In this document: one piece after another, positions 42,733-50,555 of the stretch
Layout of the letters: every line of letters starts with the position of its first letter
Position numbering within the stretch: position 1 is the first letter of the stretch
NCBI RefSeq assembly: GCF_007672725.1
Contig: NZ_VDTC01000006.1
Location: 1-64,000, forward strand
DNA length: 64,000 bases
Reading direction: 5' to 3'
DNA from: Corynebacterium aurimucosum ATCC 700975
GTDB lineage: Bacteria; Actinomycetota; Actinomycetes; Mycobacteriales; Mycobacteriaceae
The notes under the pieces: generated by a model
What the model was told of the DNA's origin: nothing
Database searches by the model: none
What the model saw: the letters and a program-made list of their open reading frames with translations, nothing else
Made by a program: the position numbers and the translations under genes

Positions 42733-44406
42733 TTAGGCGTTGCGGGGGCCGCGGGGACCGAAGTCGAATTCTGCAGTTTGCGGGCCGAAGGCCTGAAGTC
42801 CCTTCGGCGCGTCGAAAGCGTCGAGGCGCACCTCAAGGAAGGCGCCGCGCTCCGGGTGGGCGGCGATGTCCTCTAGGGCCTTCGCTAATTCGCCTTCGGT
42901 CGAGGCCACGTAGGACTCCATCGTGGTGTCCTTCATGAACACCTTCGGCAGAGCCGTGTAATCCCACATTTGGATCTCGTTGTACTCGCGCTCCATGCCC
43001 AAGATGTAGCGCTCGATGGTGTAGCCATCGTTATTGACCAGCACGATGATGGGCTTGAGGTCCTGACGCACGATGGTGGAGAGCTCCTGGGCGGTGAGCT
43101 GGAAGGAGCCATCACCGATGAAGAGGACGTGGCGGCGCTCCGGGTTAGCCAGCTGCGAACCGAGGACGCACGGCAGGGTAAAGCCGATGGAACCCCAGAT
43201 GGTGGAGTTAATGTACTGCACGCCCTCGGGCATGCGCTGCTGGCCCAGACCGATATTGGAGGTGCCGGCCTCGGCGATGACCACGTCATCTTCCTGGATG
43301 AAGCCGAGCATCTGCGGCCAGATGCGCTCCTGGGTCAGCGGGGCATCCGGGTTCGGCTCGAAGGGCTCGGGCTCGAAAGCCGCGCTTGTCGATGCCCCAG
43401 CTTCCGGGATGCGGTCGAGGAGGACGTCGAGAAGCTCCAGCGTATTGATGCCCACGAAGTACTCGCCGTCAGCGTTGAGGTGCTGGTCGCCGAAGTTATA
43501 GACGCGGGCATCGGCCAGGTTGTGGGTGAAGGAGCCGGAGTTGACCTCGATGAAGCGCGGGTTTGTGGTGACCAGGAAGTCGGACTTTTCGATGCGCTCC
43601 TGCACGCCCGGTGCCGACGCCGCGCCGTTGTATGTGCCGATGAAGAGCGGGTGGCGCTCAGACAAGATGGCCTTGCCAGAAGAGAGCTGGGAGTAGGGCA
43701 GCTGGGCCTTGTCGATGATGGCGCGGAATTTCTCAGTGAAACCGTGGCGGTTGGTGTCCTGGTCGATGAGGATGATCGGGTCCTTGGCCTTCGCGAGGTG
43801 CTCCAGCACGTAATCCGCAGCGGCGTTCAGGCGCTCCGGATCGGAGGGGGCGAGCTCGGTGGAGAAAGGCTCGTCGGGGACCTCGATGCTCAGGTGCGTG
43901 ATATCGGAAGGAATCTGGATGTGGACCGGGCGCTTCTCGCGCAGGCAGGTGTGCAGGGCGCGGTCGAATTCCTCGACCACGTTCATGGGGGACACACGCG
44001 TGGCCACCTCGGTGAAGGGTGCAAAAGAATCCAGCATGTTGGCAAAGTCGCCGTCGGCAAGCGAGTGGTGCAGGTTCCAGCGGAATTCGGTCGCATACTG
44101 CGGCGGCGCGCCCGCCAGCGACACCAGCGGGACGTGCTCGGCGCGGGCACCGGCGATGCCGTTGAGGGCGGAAAGCTCGCCCACGCCATAGGTGGTGAGC
44201 AGGCAGCCGACGCCTTTCTGGCGGGCATAGCCGTCGGCGGCATAGGCGGCGTTGAGCTCGTTGCAGGCGCCGACGAAGCGGATGCCCTCGGAGGCCTCGA
44301 TCTGCTCGAGGAAGCTCAGGTTGAAGTCACCGGGCACGCCGATGATTTCAGTAATGCCGATGGCCTTGAGGCGGTCCAGGATGAAATCACCAATGGTGGT
44401 CTGCAT
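42733..44406 (-). CDS. ipdC: Thiamine-diphosphate 2-keto-acid decarboxylase (indolepyruvate/phenylpyruvate type)
   Basis: A 557-residue TPP enzyme of the pyruvate/indolepyruvate decarboxylase family. The catalytic Glu is in ACNELNAAYAADGYAR, the His pair in NLHHSLADGDF, the metal/TPP motif is GDGSFQLTAQE, and NNDGYTIE closes it. These residues fit decarboxylases that release aldehydes. Placement directly between an aromatic aminotransferase and an amino-acid permease suggests indolepyruvate or phenylpyruvate as substrate; branched-chain keto acids are also possible. An AAGG ribosome-binding site precedes the ATG. Confidence 0.87.
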   Translation of the reverse strand: MQTTIGDFILDRLKAIGITEIIGVPGDFNLSFLEQIEASEGIRFVGACNELNAAYAADGYARQKGVGCLLTTYGVGELSALNGIAGARAEHVPLVSLAGAPPQYATEFRWNLHHSLADGDFANMLDSFAPFTEVATRVSPMNVVEEFDRALHTCLREKRPVHIQIPSDITHLSIEVPDEPFSTELAPSDPERLNAAADYVLEHLAKAKDPIILIDQDTNRHGFTEKFRAIIDKAQLPYSQLSSGKAILSERHPLFIGTYNGAASAPGVQERIEKSDFLVTTNPRFIEVNSGSFTHNLADARVYNFGDQHLNADGEYFVGINTLELLDVLLDRIPEAGASTSAAFEPEPFEPNPDAPLTQERIWPQMLGFIQEDDVVIAEAGTSNIGLGQQRMPEGVQYINSTIWGSIGFTLPCVLGSQLANPERRHVLFIGDGSFQLTAQELSTIVRQDLKPIIVLVNNDGYTIERYILGMEREYNEIQMWDYTALPKVFMKDTTMESYVASTEGELAKALEDIAAHPERGAFLEVRLDAFDAPKGLQAFGPQTAEFDFGPRGPRNA

Positions 44407-44419
44407 GAGAGGGTCCTTT

Positions 44420-45817
44420 CTATTTGTTTCGGGCGTCGTGGCGCTTCTTGCCCAGCCAGATGAGGGCCAAGGTCACAATCCAACAGGGTAGGACAATGGC
44501 GCCGGTGCGGTAGTCGGGCAACATGAACATCAAAACGATGACGAGAGCGAAGAAGGCCAAGCACAGGTAGTTGGCGATGGGGTAGAGGGGTGCGCGGAAG
44601 GCGGCGTTCGGGCAGCGCTTGCGGAAGTTCAGGTGTGCTACGGCAATGGCGGACCAGGAGATGAGCTCCGCGCCAACAATGATGGCGAGGAGAACAATCA
44701 GGATCTTGCCCTCGAAGAGGAAGTTAAGCAGCACAGCCGAGCCCATGAGTAGGGCGTTGAAAAGCAGAGCGCGAACCGGCACGCCCTTGGCGCTGACGGA
44801 ATTGAAGAAGGGCGGGGCTTGGCCGCCGCGGGAAAGATCCCGCAACATGCGCGCGCCGGAGAAGGTCATGGTGTTGAACACGGAGACGGCGGCAACGAGC
44901 ACGATGAGGTTAAGGCCCGTGGCCGCGGCACTAATGCCCAAGGTGCTCAGCGCGCGCACGAAGGGCGAGGTGGAGGTATCAAGTTCGTTCCACGGAGCGA
45001 GCAGCACGATGATGCCGATGCCGCCGACGTAGAAGATGAGGATGCGCCAGATCACGTTGTTGATGGCCTTGGGCAGGCTCTTGGCGGGATCCTGCGCCTC
45101 GCCCGCGGCGGTACCGATGGAGATGATGCCACCGAAGGAGAAAATTACGGCGACGAGGGAGAAGAGCACACCGGCGGCACCGTTGGGGAAGAAGCCGCCG
45201 TGCTCGGTGATATTGCTCAAGCCGAGGGCGGGCTCCGGGGTAAGGCCGAAGACGATGGCCGCGCCGACGACGATCATGAGGATGAGTGCGACGACCTTGA
45301 TGAGGGAGAGCCAGAACTCCGCCTCGGCGAAGGCGCCGACGTGCACCAGGTTGATGGCGGTGACGATGACGAGCGCGACGAGGGCGGTGAGCCAGTGCGG
45401 GATGCCGGGGAACCAGAAGTCCATGATGGTGCCCGCGGCGGTGAGCTCCACCATGCCGACGACGATGGTGGTAAACCACCAGTTCCAGCCGGTGACAAAG
45501 CCGGCAATAGGGCCGATGTACTCGCGGGCGTAGGCGCTGAAGGAGCCGGCGACGGGGTGCTCCACGGCCATCTCACCGAGCATGCGCATGATGAGGAAGA
45601 TGATGAAGCCGCCGATGGCGTAGGCGGCGATAACGCCGGGACCAGCCTCCTGGATGGAGGCACCGGAGCCCAAGAAGAGGCCCGTGCCGATGCATGAGCC
45701 GAAGGCGATCATTTGCAGGTGGCGCGATTTCATGCCGCGCTGCAGGCCGTCGTCTGCACTGGTGTTATCGCTGGCGACAACGTCCTGTGCCCTGACGGAA
45801 TTGTTGGTTGTGGTCAT
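44420..45817 (-). CDS. APC family amino-acid permease (AAT group)
   Basis: A 465-residue, 12-helix importer of the AAT subfamily (AroP, PheP, GabP). RGMKSRHLQMIAFGSCIGTGLFLGSGASI (shortened) is the typical N-terminal stretch, with SAYAREYIGPIAGFVTGWNWW after it and VFNTMTFSGARMLRDLSRGG later. Uptake of an aromatic amino acid is inferred from the operon. The ATG at 45817 has GAAGGG 7 bases upstream; a longer frame to 45946 would run through the promoter and over the divergent gene. First gene of the permease-ipdC-pat operon. Confidence 0.88.
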   Translation of the reverse strand: MTTTNNSVRAQDVVASDNTSADDGLQRGMKSRHLQMIAFGSCIGTGLFLGSGASIQEAGPGVIAAYAIGGFIIFLIMRMLGEMAVEHPVAGSFSAYAREYIGPIAGFVTGWNWWFTTIVVGMVELTAAGTIMDFWFPGIPHWLTALVALVIVTAINLVHVGAFAEAEFWLSLIKVVALILMIVVGAAIVFGLTPEPALGLSNITEHGGFFPNGAAGVLFSLVAVIFSFGGIISIGTAAGEAQDPAKSLPKAINNVIWRILIFYVGGIGIIVLLAPWNELDTSTSPFVRALSTLGISAAATGLNLIVLVAAVSVFNTMTFSGARMLRDLSRGGQAPPFFNSVSAKGVPVRALLFNALLMGSAVLLNFLFEGKILIVLLAIIVGAELISWSAIAVAHLNFRKRCPNAAFRAPLYPIANYLCLAFFALVIVLMFMLPDYRTGAIVLPCWIVTLALIWLGKKRHDARNK

Positions 45818-45894
45818 GTAGACGCCCTTCATGAACGTATATGTGTGACGTGGGTCATTTAGCTGTAGGAGATTATTGCGCAGCACAGTTTTGT

Positions 45895-45938
45895 TTGTCA
45901 CTAGACAATATTCGGAAGTATCTTTGACATATGTCAAA
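45895..45938. promoter_or_regulatory. Two dyads in the pucR/permease divergent region
   Basis: TTTGACATATGTCAAA at 45923-45938 is a perfect 16-base palindrome centred on the first base of the PucR-type regulator start codon. TTGTC-ACTA-GACAA at 45895-45908 is a second, looser dyad with shared TGTC/GACA half-sites, 29 bases away centre to centre. Both lie between the regulator and the permease operon. They are likely operators for the regulator, with autoregulation at the start codon. Confidence 0.6.
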
Positions 45939-47085
45939 AGTGACACCCCCGCAGCTGACGAGCATCCAGGATATCGTCGACGAATGCGCCCAGATCCTGC
46001 AGCGCTCCGTTGAGGTGACCACCCCCGCCATCGCGGTGATTGCCGCCAGTGCCCAGATTGGTGCCATCGATAAGAACCGTGCCGCCTCTATTCTGAACCG
46101 CACCCCACCCCCGGAGCCGATCCCGTGGATGCTCAGCTTCGGCATCCAGGAGGCGACCCTACCGGTGCGCCTGCCTGCTAATCCGCGTTATGACATGCTG
46201 CCCCGCGTGGTCATTCCCTTGCGTCACGAGGACAGGCTGGTGGGCTACCTGTGGATCATCGATGAGCCCGCGCTGGGCGACGCCCCCTTGGCCCGCCTGG
46301 ACTCTTTGCTTGCGCCCCTTGCCAGGCTTATCGACGAACGCGATGCTCCCCTCGCCGCCCGCGCCCAACAGCTCGGGGAGCTGGCCCGCGAGGTGCTCAC
46401 CGGTGATCCGGCCGCGCTGGCGGGTGCCCGGGAGCGCGATCTCCTGCCCTCCGATGGTGAGCTGACCGTGCATCGCGTGCTGGTGGAAGGCGACCAGCGT
46501 GCGGTGGCCGTGGAACTTGCCCGCCCGTTGGTGCGCCGGCCTTTCTTGGTTGCGGATTCCCACGATTCCCTCGTGCTCGTTGAGTGCTGCCGCGATGGCA
46601 AGGACACCGAGGCCCTCATGGAGGAGCTGCAGAGTGCCGCGCTTGTTGCCGGCGCTGAGGTTGTGGCGCGCGGCTCAGCGCCGACGGCCCCGCAGGCGCG
46701 ACTCATGGCGGACGTGGCCAAACTCTGCGGCCAGGATTCGCTGCGCTGGGAGGAGGCCGGTGCGTGGCGGCTGCTGCGCGGGTGGGAGCTGACCCAAGCA
46801 ACGGTGGTGGAGATGAGCCCGGATGCCGCCGTGCTTCTCGACGACCCTCGCAACTCCTACTGGCAGACCCTGCTGACCTACTTTGAGCATTCCCGCAACG
46901 TCTCTGCGACCGCCGCTGCACTCTACATTCACCGCGCCACGCTGCACTATCGCCTCGACCGCGTCCGTGAGATTCTCGGGCCCGGCGTGCTGGATGATGG
47001 CTGGCGCTGCGCGGCTCTCTACGTTGCCCTTAAGCTGCATGCGGCGCTTCAGGGAAAGAATAGGGAAGCCCCATTTTGTCCCTAG
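45931..47085 (+). CDS. PucR family transcriptional regulator
   Basis: A 384-residue regulator. The C-terminal PucR helix-turn-helix (HTH_30) is clear: LLTYFEHSRNVSATAAALYI, then HRATLHYRLDRVREILG. The N-terminal two thirds should be a GAF-like and GGDEF-like sensing region (PRVVIPLRHEDRLVGYLWII). It is divergent from the permease-ipdC-pat operon, which it probably controls in response to an amino or keto acid. No clear ribosome-binding site precedes the ATG, and a palindrome covers it. Confidence 0.88.
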   Translation: MSKVTPPQLTSIQDIVDECAQILQRSVEVTTPAIAVIAASAQIGAIDKNRAASILNRTPPPEPIPWMLSFGIQEATLPVRLPANPRYDMLPRVVIPLRHEDRLVGYLWIIDEPALGDAPLARLDSLLAPLARLIDERDAPLAARAQQLGELAREVLTGDPAALAGARERDLLPSDGELTVHRVLVEGDQRAVAVELARPLVRRPFLVADSHDSLVLVECCRDGKDTEALMEELQSAALVAGAEVVARGSAPTAPQARLMADVAKLCGQDSLRWEEAGAWRLLRGWELTQATVVEMSPDAAVLLDDPRNSYWQTLLTYFEHSRNVSATAAALYIHRATLHYRLDRVREILGPGVLDDGWRCAALYVALKLHAALQGKNREAPFCP

Positions 47086-47130
47086 GGGAAGCGCTCAGGT
47101 AGAGTGATGGACGATTCATTGCGAATCGCT

Positions 47131-47219
47131 GGAGACGTGCCAGAGCGGCCGAATGGGGCTCCCTGCTAAGGAGTTGACTTACTTGCGTAGGTCCGGAGGT
47201 TCAAATCCTCTCGTCTCCG
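47131..47219 (+). tRNA. tRNA-Ser (anticodon GCU)
   Basis: The acceptor GGAGACG (47131-47137) pairs with CGTCTCC (47212-47218). The anticodon loop CTGCTAA holds GCT, a long variable arm is present, and the T-loop is GGTTCAAATCC. CCA is not encoded. An AT-rich block follows. Confidence 0.97.
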
Positions 47220-47230
47220 CAAACTACAGA

Positions 47231-47267
47231 ACCCGAGTCATCGTTTCACCGGTGGCTCGGGATTTTA
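47231..47267 (+). terminator. Terminator after tRNA-Ser(GCU)
   Basis: ACCCGAG (47231-47237) and CTCGGG (47256-47261) form the stem, with CACCGGTG self-complementary in the loop. ATTTTAC follows. It fits a factor-independent terminator of the tRNA. Confidence 0.65.
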
Positions 47268-47356
47268 CGTTTTCAGTTCCTTCGTATGCCGACAGCCCGT
47301 GAGCAGGGAACTTAGAATGAAGGCGCTGACCTTAATCTGTGCTGGCTGGGAGCGTC

Positions 47357-47704
47357 ATGGAGTTACTAAAAGAGCCAATTTGGGATGTGGAAAGTAACGC
47401 GAACATCGATCCCGATGAGAGCTTTGTTCGAATTAGGCTGCATGAAGACAGCGTTGTAGCTGAATTTACTATTGCCGAGCTGTGTAGTTTCTTTGGAATT
47501 AACGGTTTCGATTGCTTGCAGCGACAATTCAAGGCTTGGTATGGCTTGAACGCTTTCGCGTGGGATTCAAAAGGTAAAGTTCACTGTGAACAGATCCCTT
47601 TCTCCGAATATTTTGCTCTTTCCAAAATTCATGAGTGCTATTCCCCGCAGCCACTTCCCGAAGCAACGAACGGTGTAGTGAGGTGGGGGATGAAAAAGAA
47701 GTAA
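47357..47704 (+). CDS. Orphan hypothetical protein in AT-rich block
   Basis: A 115-residue soluble protein (DPDESFVRIRLHEDSVVAEF, then LCSFFGINGFDCLQRQFKAW). I recognise no domain. Start ATG 47357 follows GGGAG by five bases; an in-frame ATG at 47339 has no such site. Base composition is clearly lower in GC than flanking genes. Together with its place beside a tRNA gene this points to import. Confidence 0.5.
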   Translation: MELLKEPIWDVESNANIDPDESFVRIRLHEDSVVAEFTIAELCSFFGINGFDCLQRQFKAWYGLNAFAWDSKGKVHCEQIPFSEYFALSKIHECYSPQPLPEATNGVVRWGMKKK

Positions 47705-47967
47705 TTATCGGGCGAATGTGCTTGATGGCGAAATGGGGGCAGGGTGGTTCCGAAGAATTATTGGTCACCTAGTTCAGCACTTGCGTCCTGTGGCTGCGAG
47801 GCACTCTAAAACCGGAAGGGCCGCTTTAGCGCAAGCTTCTTCTGCAGGATACCCATTCGTGCTTTCGGTAATATTGGTAACGGGAATTTGCTCAGCTACA
47901 GATTTTTTGTCCCCAAAAGTATTCAATAACGTGATCTAAGGAGAAAAATGATCGACTCTCAAACTGG

Positions 47968-48384
47968 ATGGTTTTTGTTCACGCTAGTGTGAAGGTTATT
48001 CCAGTCCTCGGCGGTAAGGTGCTATTGGGGCTTAATCCTAGGGGGGATTGGGAGCTACTCGGAGGCTGGCCGGACAGGGGAGACTTATCGCTTCGCGAGA
48101 CAGCTCAGCGCGAGTTGAAAGAAGAGGCAAATTTAGAGACTCTCCCCGATACCCTAGTAGATGCGTTTCTTCTAAGAGATCCGAAAGTGGAAAATCCGGT
48201 TGCGATTATCGCATATGGGGTCACCGTGTCATTGAATGAAGGGATTGATATTAGTGAAAGCATCGAGCATGAAAAGCTAGGTTTATTTGGAAAGGATGAG
48301 ATTTCGGGTTTGCAAAATCTCTTGCCGGAATATAAGACCGTGATTTTGAAATATCTGGAGATGGGTGGAAATAACAAAAGCTAG
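47968..48384 (+). CDS. Nudix hydrolase, probable frameshift at its start
   Basis: A 138-residue Nudix-fold protein as read. The Nudix box GGWPDRGDLSLRETAQRELK, then EEANLE, matches Gx5Ex7REUxEExGU except that the first E is D and the late G is N, so activity may be reduced. The ATG at 47968 has no ribosome-binding site. A strong one (AAGGAG) serves ATG 47948 in another frame, which reads MIDSQTGWFLFTLV and stops at 47992. The two frames would join across the TTTTT run at 47972-47976. One base gained or lost there would explain both. The 243 bases upstream hold only a doubtful 73-codon frame. Confidence 0.65.
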   Translation: MVFVHASVKVIPVLGGKVLLGLNPRGDWELLGGWPDRGDLSLRETAQRELKEEANLETLPDTLVDAFLLRDPKVENPVAIIAYGVTVSLNEGIDISESIEHEKLGLFGKDEISGLQNLLPEYKTVILKYLEMGGNNKS

Positions 48385-48706
48385 TCAATATAAACAGAGG
48401 CTCGACAGAGATCCTTCCGAAGGTCTTAAGCGAAAGCTATCGGCTGATGAGGTGATGAAGTTGACGAACGAACTTGGAGACTGGCGTTCGTTTACTGCAG
48501 TCCCAGAGAAAATTAGAGAGTATTCTGAGGAACCAAGTTTTCGTGCTGCGTTGTCTGCCTTTTCAGATATGGATAGTGGAAATAAGCGTCAAACTTTACA
48601 GGGGATTTGCCAAGTTACCATTGAGCCTGATGGCAGAGTTTTAGGTGCCTGTTGCCACAACATCCAGGAGCTCAATTGTTTCATGCCGATTCAGAGCACT
48701 ACTTAG
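48365..48706 (+). CDS. Hypothetical protein, 3' end probably altered by a rearrangement
   Basis: A 113-residue frame opening at GTG 48365, inside the last codons of the Nudix gene. The polar sequence (SADEVMKLTNELGDWRSFTA) looks like coding DNA of the AT-rich block, but the last 20 or so residues are read antisense through a vapC remnant (48641 onward). The native C-terminus has therefore been replaced. No family recognised. Confidence 0.4.
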   Translation: MEITKASQYKQRLDRDPSEGLKRKLSADEVMKLTNELGDWRSFTAVPEKIREYSEEPSFRAALSAFSDMDSGNKRQTLQGICQVTIEPDGRVLGACCHNIQELNCFMPIQSTT

Positions 48707-48784
48707 CCACTGTTGAGCGGGTTCATGTTGTGGTGCTGCGGAGTGGAAGGCATGAACGAGAATGTTGACATCAGGAATGATCAT
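48641..48784 (-). pseudogene. vapC: VapC (PIN-domain) toxin, 3' truncated
   Basis: The reading frame begins MIIPDVNILVHAFHSAAPQH, the usual start of a PIN-domain RNase toxin with its first catalytic Asp, and runs to LLDVVATGT before a stop, 47 residues in all. VapC proteins need about 130 residues and three more acidic positions, so this is a dead fragment. Homology breaks at about 48641-48655, where the AT-rich block begins. It overlaps the vapB remnant start-to-stop, as in intact vapBC operons. Confidence 0.75.
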
Positions 48785-48875
48785 CGAGCGCCGCCCACAC
48801 GGCTTCCTTGTCGCTGAGATCAACTAGAGCTGGTCCGCCGCAATCGAAGGAGGGGAGGTTTATCGTGGTGCACAT
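48771..48875 (-). pseudogene. vapB: VapB antitoxin remnant with internal deletion
   Basis: The minus-strand frame reads MCTTINLPSFDCGGPALVDL, then SDKEAVWAALDDHS and stop, 34 residues. The first five resemble the ribbon-helix-helix start of VapB antitoxins (MRTTI), and the rest resemble the C-terminal tail (LP.F..GG..PGVDL.D). About 30-40 middle residues are missing. AAAGG lies upstream. The stop overlaps the vapC start, as in intact pairs. Too short for family searches alone; the call rests on context. Confidence 0.6.
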
Positions 48876-48963
48876 ACCTTTAGGGTAAAAAGCATCAAGT
48901 CATCAATCAAGGGGTGCAATGATGCATCTGCCTTCAGGAAGCCGTGAAAGGTTGACTGGTGTC

Positions 48964-49326
48964 TTAATTCAGTGCGAGCGTCAGGATCAGTACTCCGATG
49001 GAGAGTGCGAGCATGCCTAAGCAGTTGATCCAGAATGCGCTACCGAGGAAGTGGGCGCGGACATGGGCTGCTGCGGCTGCGCAGAAGTATGCGATGACGC
49101 CAACCATGGTTGCAATTCCTACGCCGGGGAACCAGAGGCCGGCAATGAGTCCTGCGGCGGCGAGATACTTGATGACAATGAGCGCCCACCACCAGTCCTT
49201 GGGGAGTTTGACGCCGCTGAGGCAGGCTTCGATAAAGGGGACTGGTTTGAGGGAGAGGGCGGCGTCGCCAAGCAGGATGGCAGCCAGTAGCAGGGAGGGC
49301 CAAGCGGGGGAGGATTCTAGGATCAT
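48964..49326 (-). CDS. DoxX-like family membrane protein
   Basis: A 120-residue, four-helix DoxX/DoxD-like protein: LLLAAILLGDAALSLKPVPF, then WALIVIKYLAAAGLIAGLWF and MVGVIAYFCAAAAAHVRAHF. Such proteins are linked to redox or thiol-stress membrane complexes. The ATG overlaps the TetR stop (ATGA), so the two are coupled and the regulator likely controls this gene. Confidence 0.8.
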   Translation of the reverse strand: MILESSPAWPSLLLAAILLGDAALSLKPVPFIEACLSGVKLPKDWWWALIVIKYLAAAGLIAGLWFPGVGIATMVGVIAYFCAAAAAHVRAHFLGSAFWINCLGMLALSIGVLILTLALN

Positions 49327-49898
49327 TGGGTTACTCCGAATGCGGTGTTGAGGCGTTCGATGGATGAGGCGGCTTGGGAGGTGAGTTGTTCGGTGTCGTA
49401 GAGGCCCGCGGCCCACCCGATGAGAAAGCCGAGGTAGACGTTGTATAGCAGGTTGGAGTACTCGGCTGCATCGTCACTGTTGAGTCTGGAGCCAAGGCGC
49501 AGGGTGATTTCATCGGTCAGGAGTGTTTTGAGCGCGGTGAGTGCTTCGCCTTGATTTCCTTGTTGGATGAGTGCCGCGCCGAACGCACGGGAGAGTTCTT
49601 CGTGGCCGGTGAACATCTGGAGGAATGGCTTGAGGACATCGAGGAGGCTATCGGATTGCCCCCGAATCTCGTCGTGGAGCTCTGAAATGTGTTGGCCAAT
49701 GGTGCGGATGAGCAGCGTTTGTTTGTCGCCGACTCCCATGACGGTTCCCACGCTGACGCCAGCCTCGGATGCGATGGTCCGGATGCTGGTGGTGGCGTAG
49801 CCCTGGGTGAGGAAGAGATCGTAGGCGGTGGCCAGGACCTTGCTGTCGGTGCCAGCTTTGGCGGCCGAACGCGATGGGTGAACGTGTTCAGTGAACAT
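49323..49898 (-). CDS. TetR/AcrR family transcriptional regulator
   Basis: A 191-residue regulator. The N-terminal helix-turn-helix reads ATAYDLFLTQGYATTSIRTI, then ASEAGVSVGTVM; the rest is a helical ligand-binding domain. The ATG at 49898 is chosen because it starts after a pair of palindromes and gives the usual 20-residue lead to the HTH. It overlaps the DoxX-like gene by four bases. Two tandem dyads over its start codon suggest autoregulation. Confidence 0.85.
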   Translation of the reverse strand: MFTEHVHPSRSAAKAGTDSKVLATAYDLFLTQGYATTSIRTIASEAGVSVGTVMGVGDKQTLLIRTIGQHISELHDEIRGQSDSLLDVLKPFLQMFTGHEELSRAFGAALIQQGNQGEALTALKTLLTDEITLRLGSRLNSDDAAEYSNLLYNVYLGFLIGWAAGLYDTEQLTSQAASSIERLNTAFGVTQ

Positions 49899-49903
49899 GT
49901 TCA
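49879..49903. promoter_or_regulatory. Tandem TGAAC(A/G)TGTTCA palindromes over the TetR start
   Basis: TGAACATGTTCA at 49892-49903 is a perfect 12-base palindrome containing the start codon. TGAACGTGTTCA at 49879-49890 is its near-identical neighbour, one base away. TetR proteins commonly bind such paired dyads, so this is the probable operator of the TetR-DoxX operon. Confidence 0.7.
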
Positions 49904-49960
49904 AAAGGGTAGCTCTTGATGGCTTCGGGGTCAATGACGCCGAAGTGTTGACAGTTGGCG

Positions 49961-50113
49961 CTAGGCCAGCGCGGGGAAGACGCGGTCGCGCAACAGATGC
50001 GCAAGTTCGCGGTCGGGTGCAGCTGGGTTGACCCAGGCGGTGTCGCCGATTTCGGCGGCGGCGTGGGGCTCGTCGGTGGTGACGGTGCGTGTGCAGGTGA
50101 AGATGGTGCCGAC
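49961..50113 (-). pseudogene. Duplicated 3' fragment of the Nudix gene at 50842-51234
   Basis: The minus-strand frame VGTIFTCTRTVTTDEPHAAA, then EIGDTAWVNPAAPDRELAHL and LRDRVFPALA with a stop, is the last 50 residues of the downstream Nudix protein. The two copies match over about 153 bases (offset 884) with only about a dozen differences. The N-terminal half with the Nudix box is absent. The two copies are in the same orientation and flank AT-rich DNA. Confidence 0.88.
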
Positions 50114-50333
50114 AATGACAGAAGCAGCAGGTAGGCCGAAGCCTAAAGGAGGCTAAATGTCAGCAGGGCGAATTGCGGCAAGATACGCCCTCTTGCGGGC
50201 TCTCGCAAGGATTTTTGGGGAAGTGTATACGTTCGTCTACGGTTTCCATTTTTTGCTTCCAAATTTGTCTACCACATGTAACTCTAGGGGGTGTCCGAGT
50301 TCTCGGCCATCTTCTCGCGAAAGGGATAAGGGC

Positions 50334-50432
50334 ATGTATTGCCCCAAGAAATGTGCGCCTCTGGTAGTGCTGATTGCGGCAGTATCAGTTCTCGCTCCAG
50401 TTAAAGCACTTCCTCAGCGGGTTGGTTTTTGA
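50334..50432 (+). CDS. Possible 32-residue hydrophobic peptide
   Basis: ATG 50334 follows AAGGGATAAGGGC and encodes MYCPKKCAPLVVLIAAVSVL, then APVKALPQRVGF. This is a basic start, one hydrophobic helix and an AxA-like site, as in a small exported or membrane peptide. The larger frame from 50157 in the same phase looks non-coding. It lies in the low-GC segment between the Nudix copies. No homologue is known to me. Confidence 0.3.
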   Translation: MYCPKKCAPLVVLIAAVSVLAPVKALPQRVGF

Positions 50433-50555
50433 AAACTATCGTTGCACTAAATGGCGAAGGTTTTAGGGTAGCGTGCTTGGAATTTCGCCATATGGACGTT
50501 GCTGAACTGTCTGGAGAGCAGTCAAAGAGAATCTACCGGTTAGGGAGAATAATTT

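Noticed and set aside
47718..47939. A 73-codon GTG frame in the AT-rich block
   Set aside because: No ribosome-binding site at a fitting distance and no protein-like pattern; it may be decayed DNA.
47220..49000. Direct repeat of the tRNA-Ser(GCU) 3' end
   Set aside because: No copy seen near the vapC junction, so tRNA-targeted integration is not shown.
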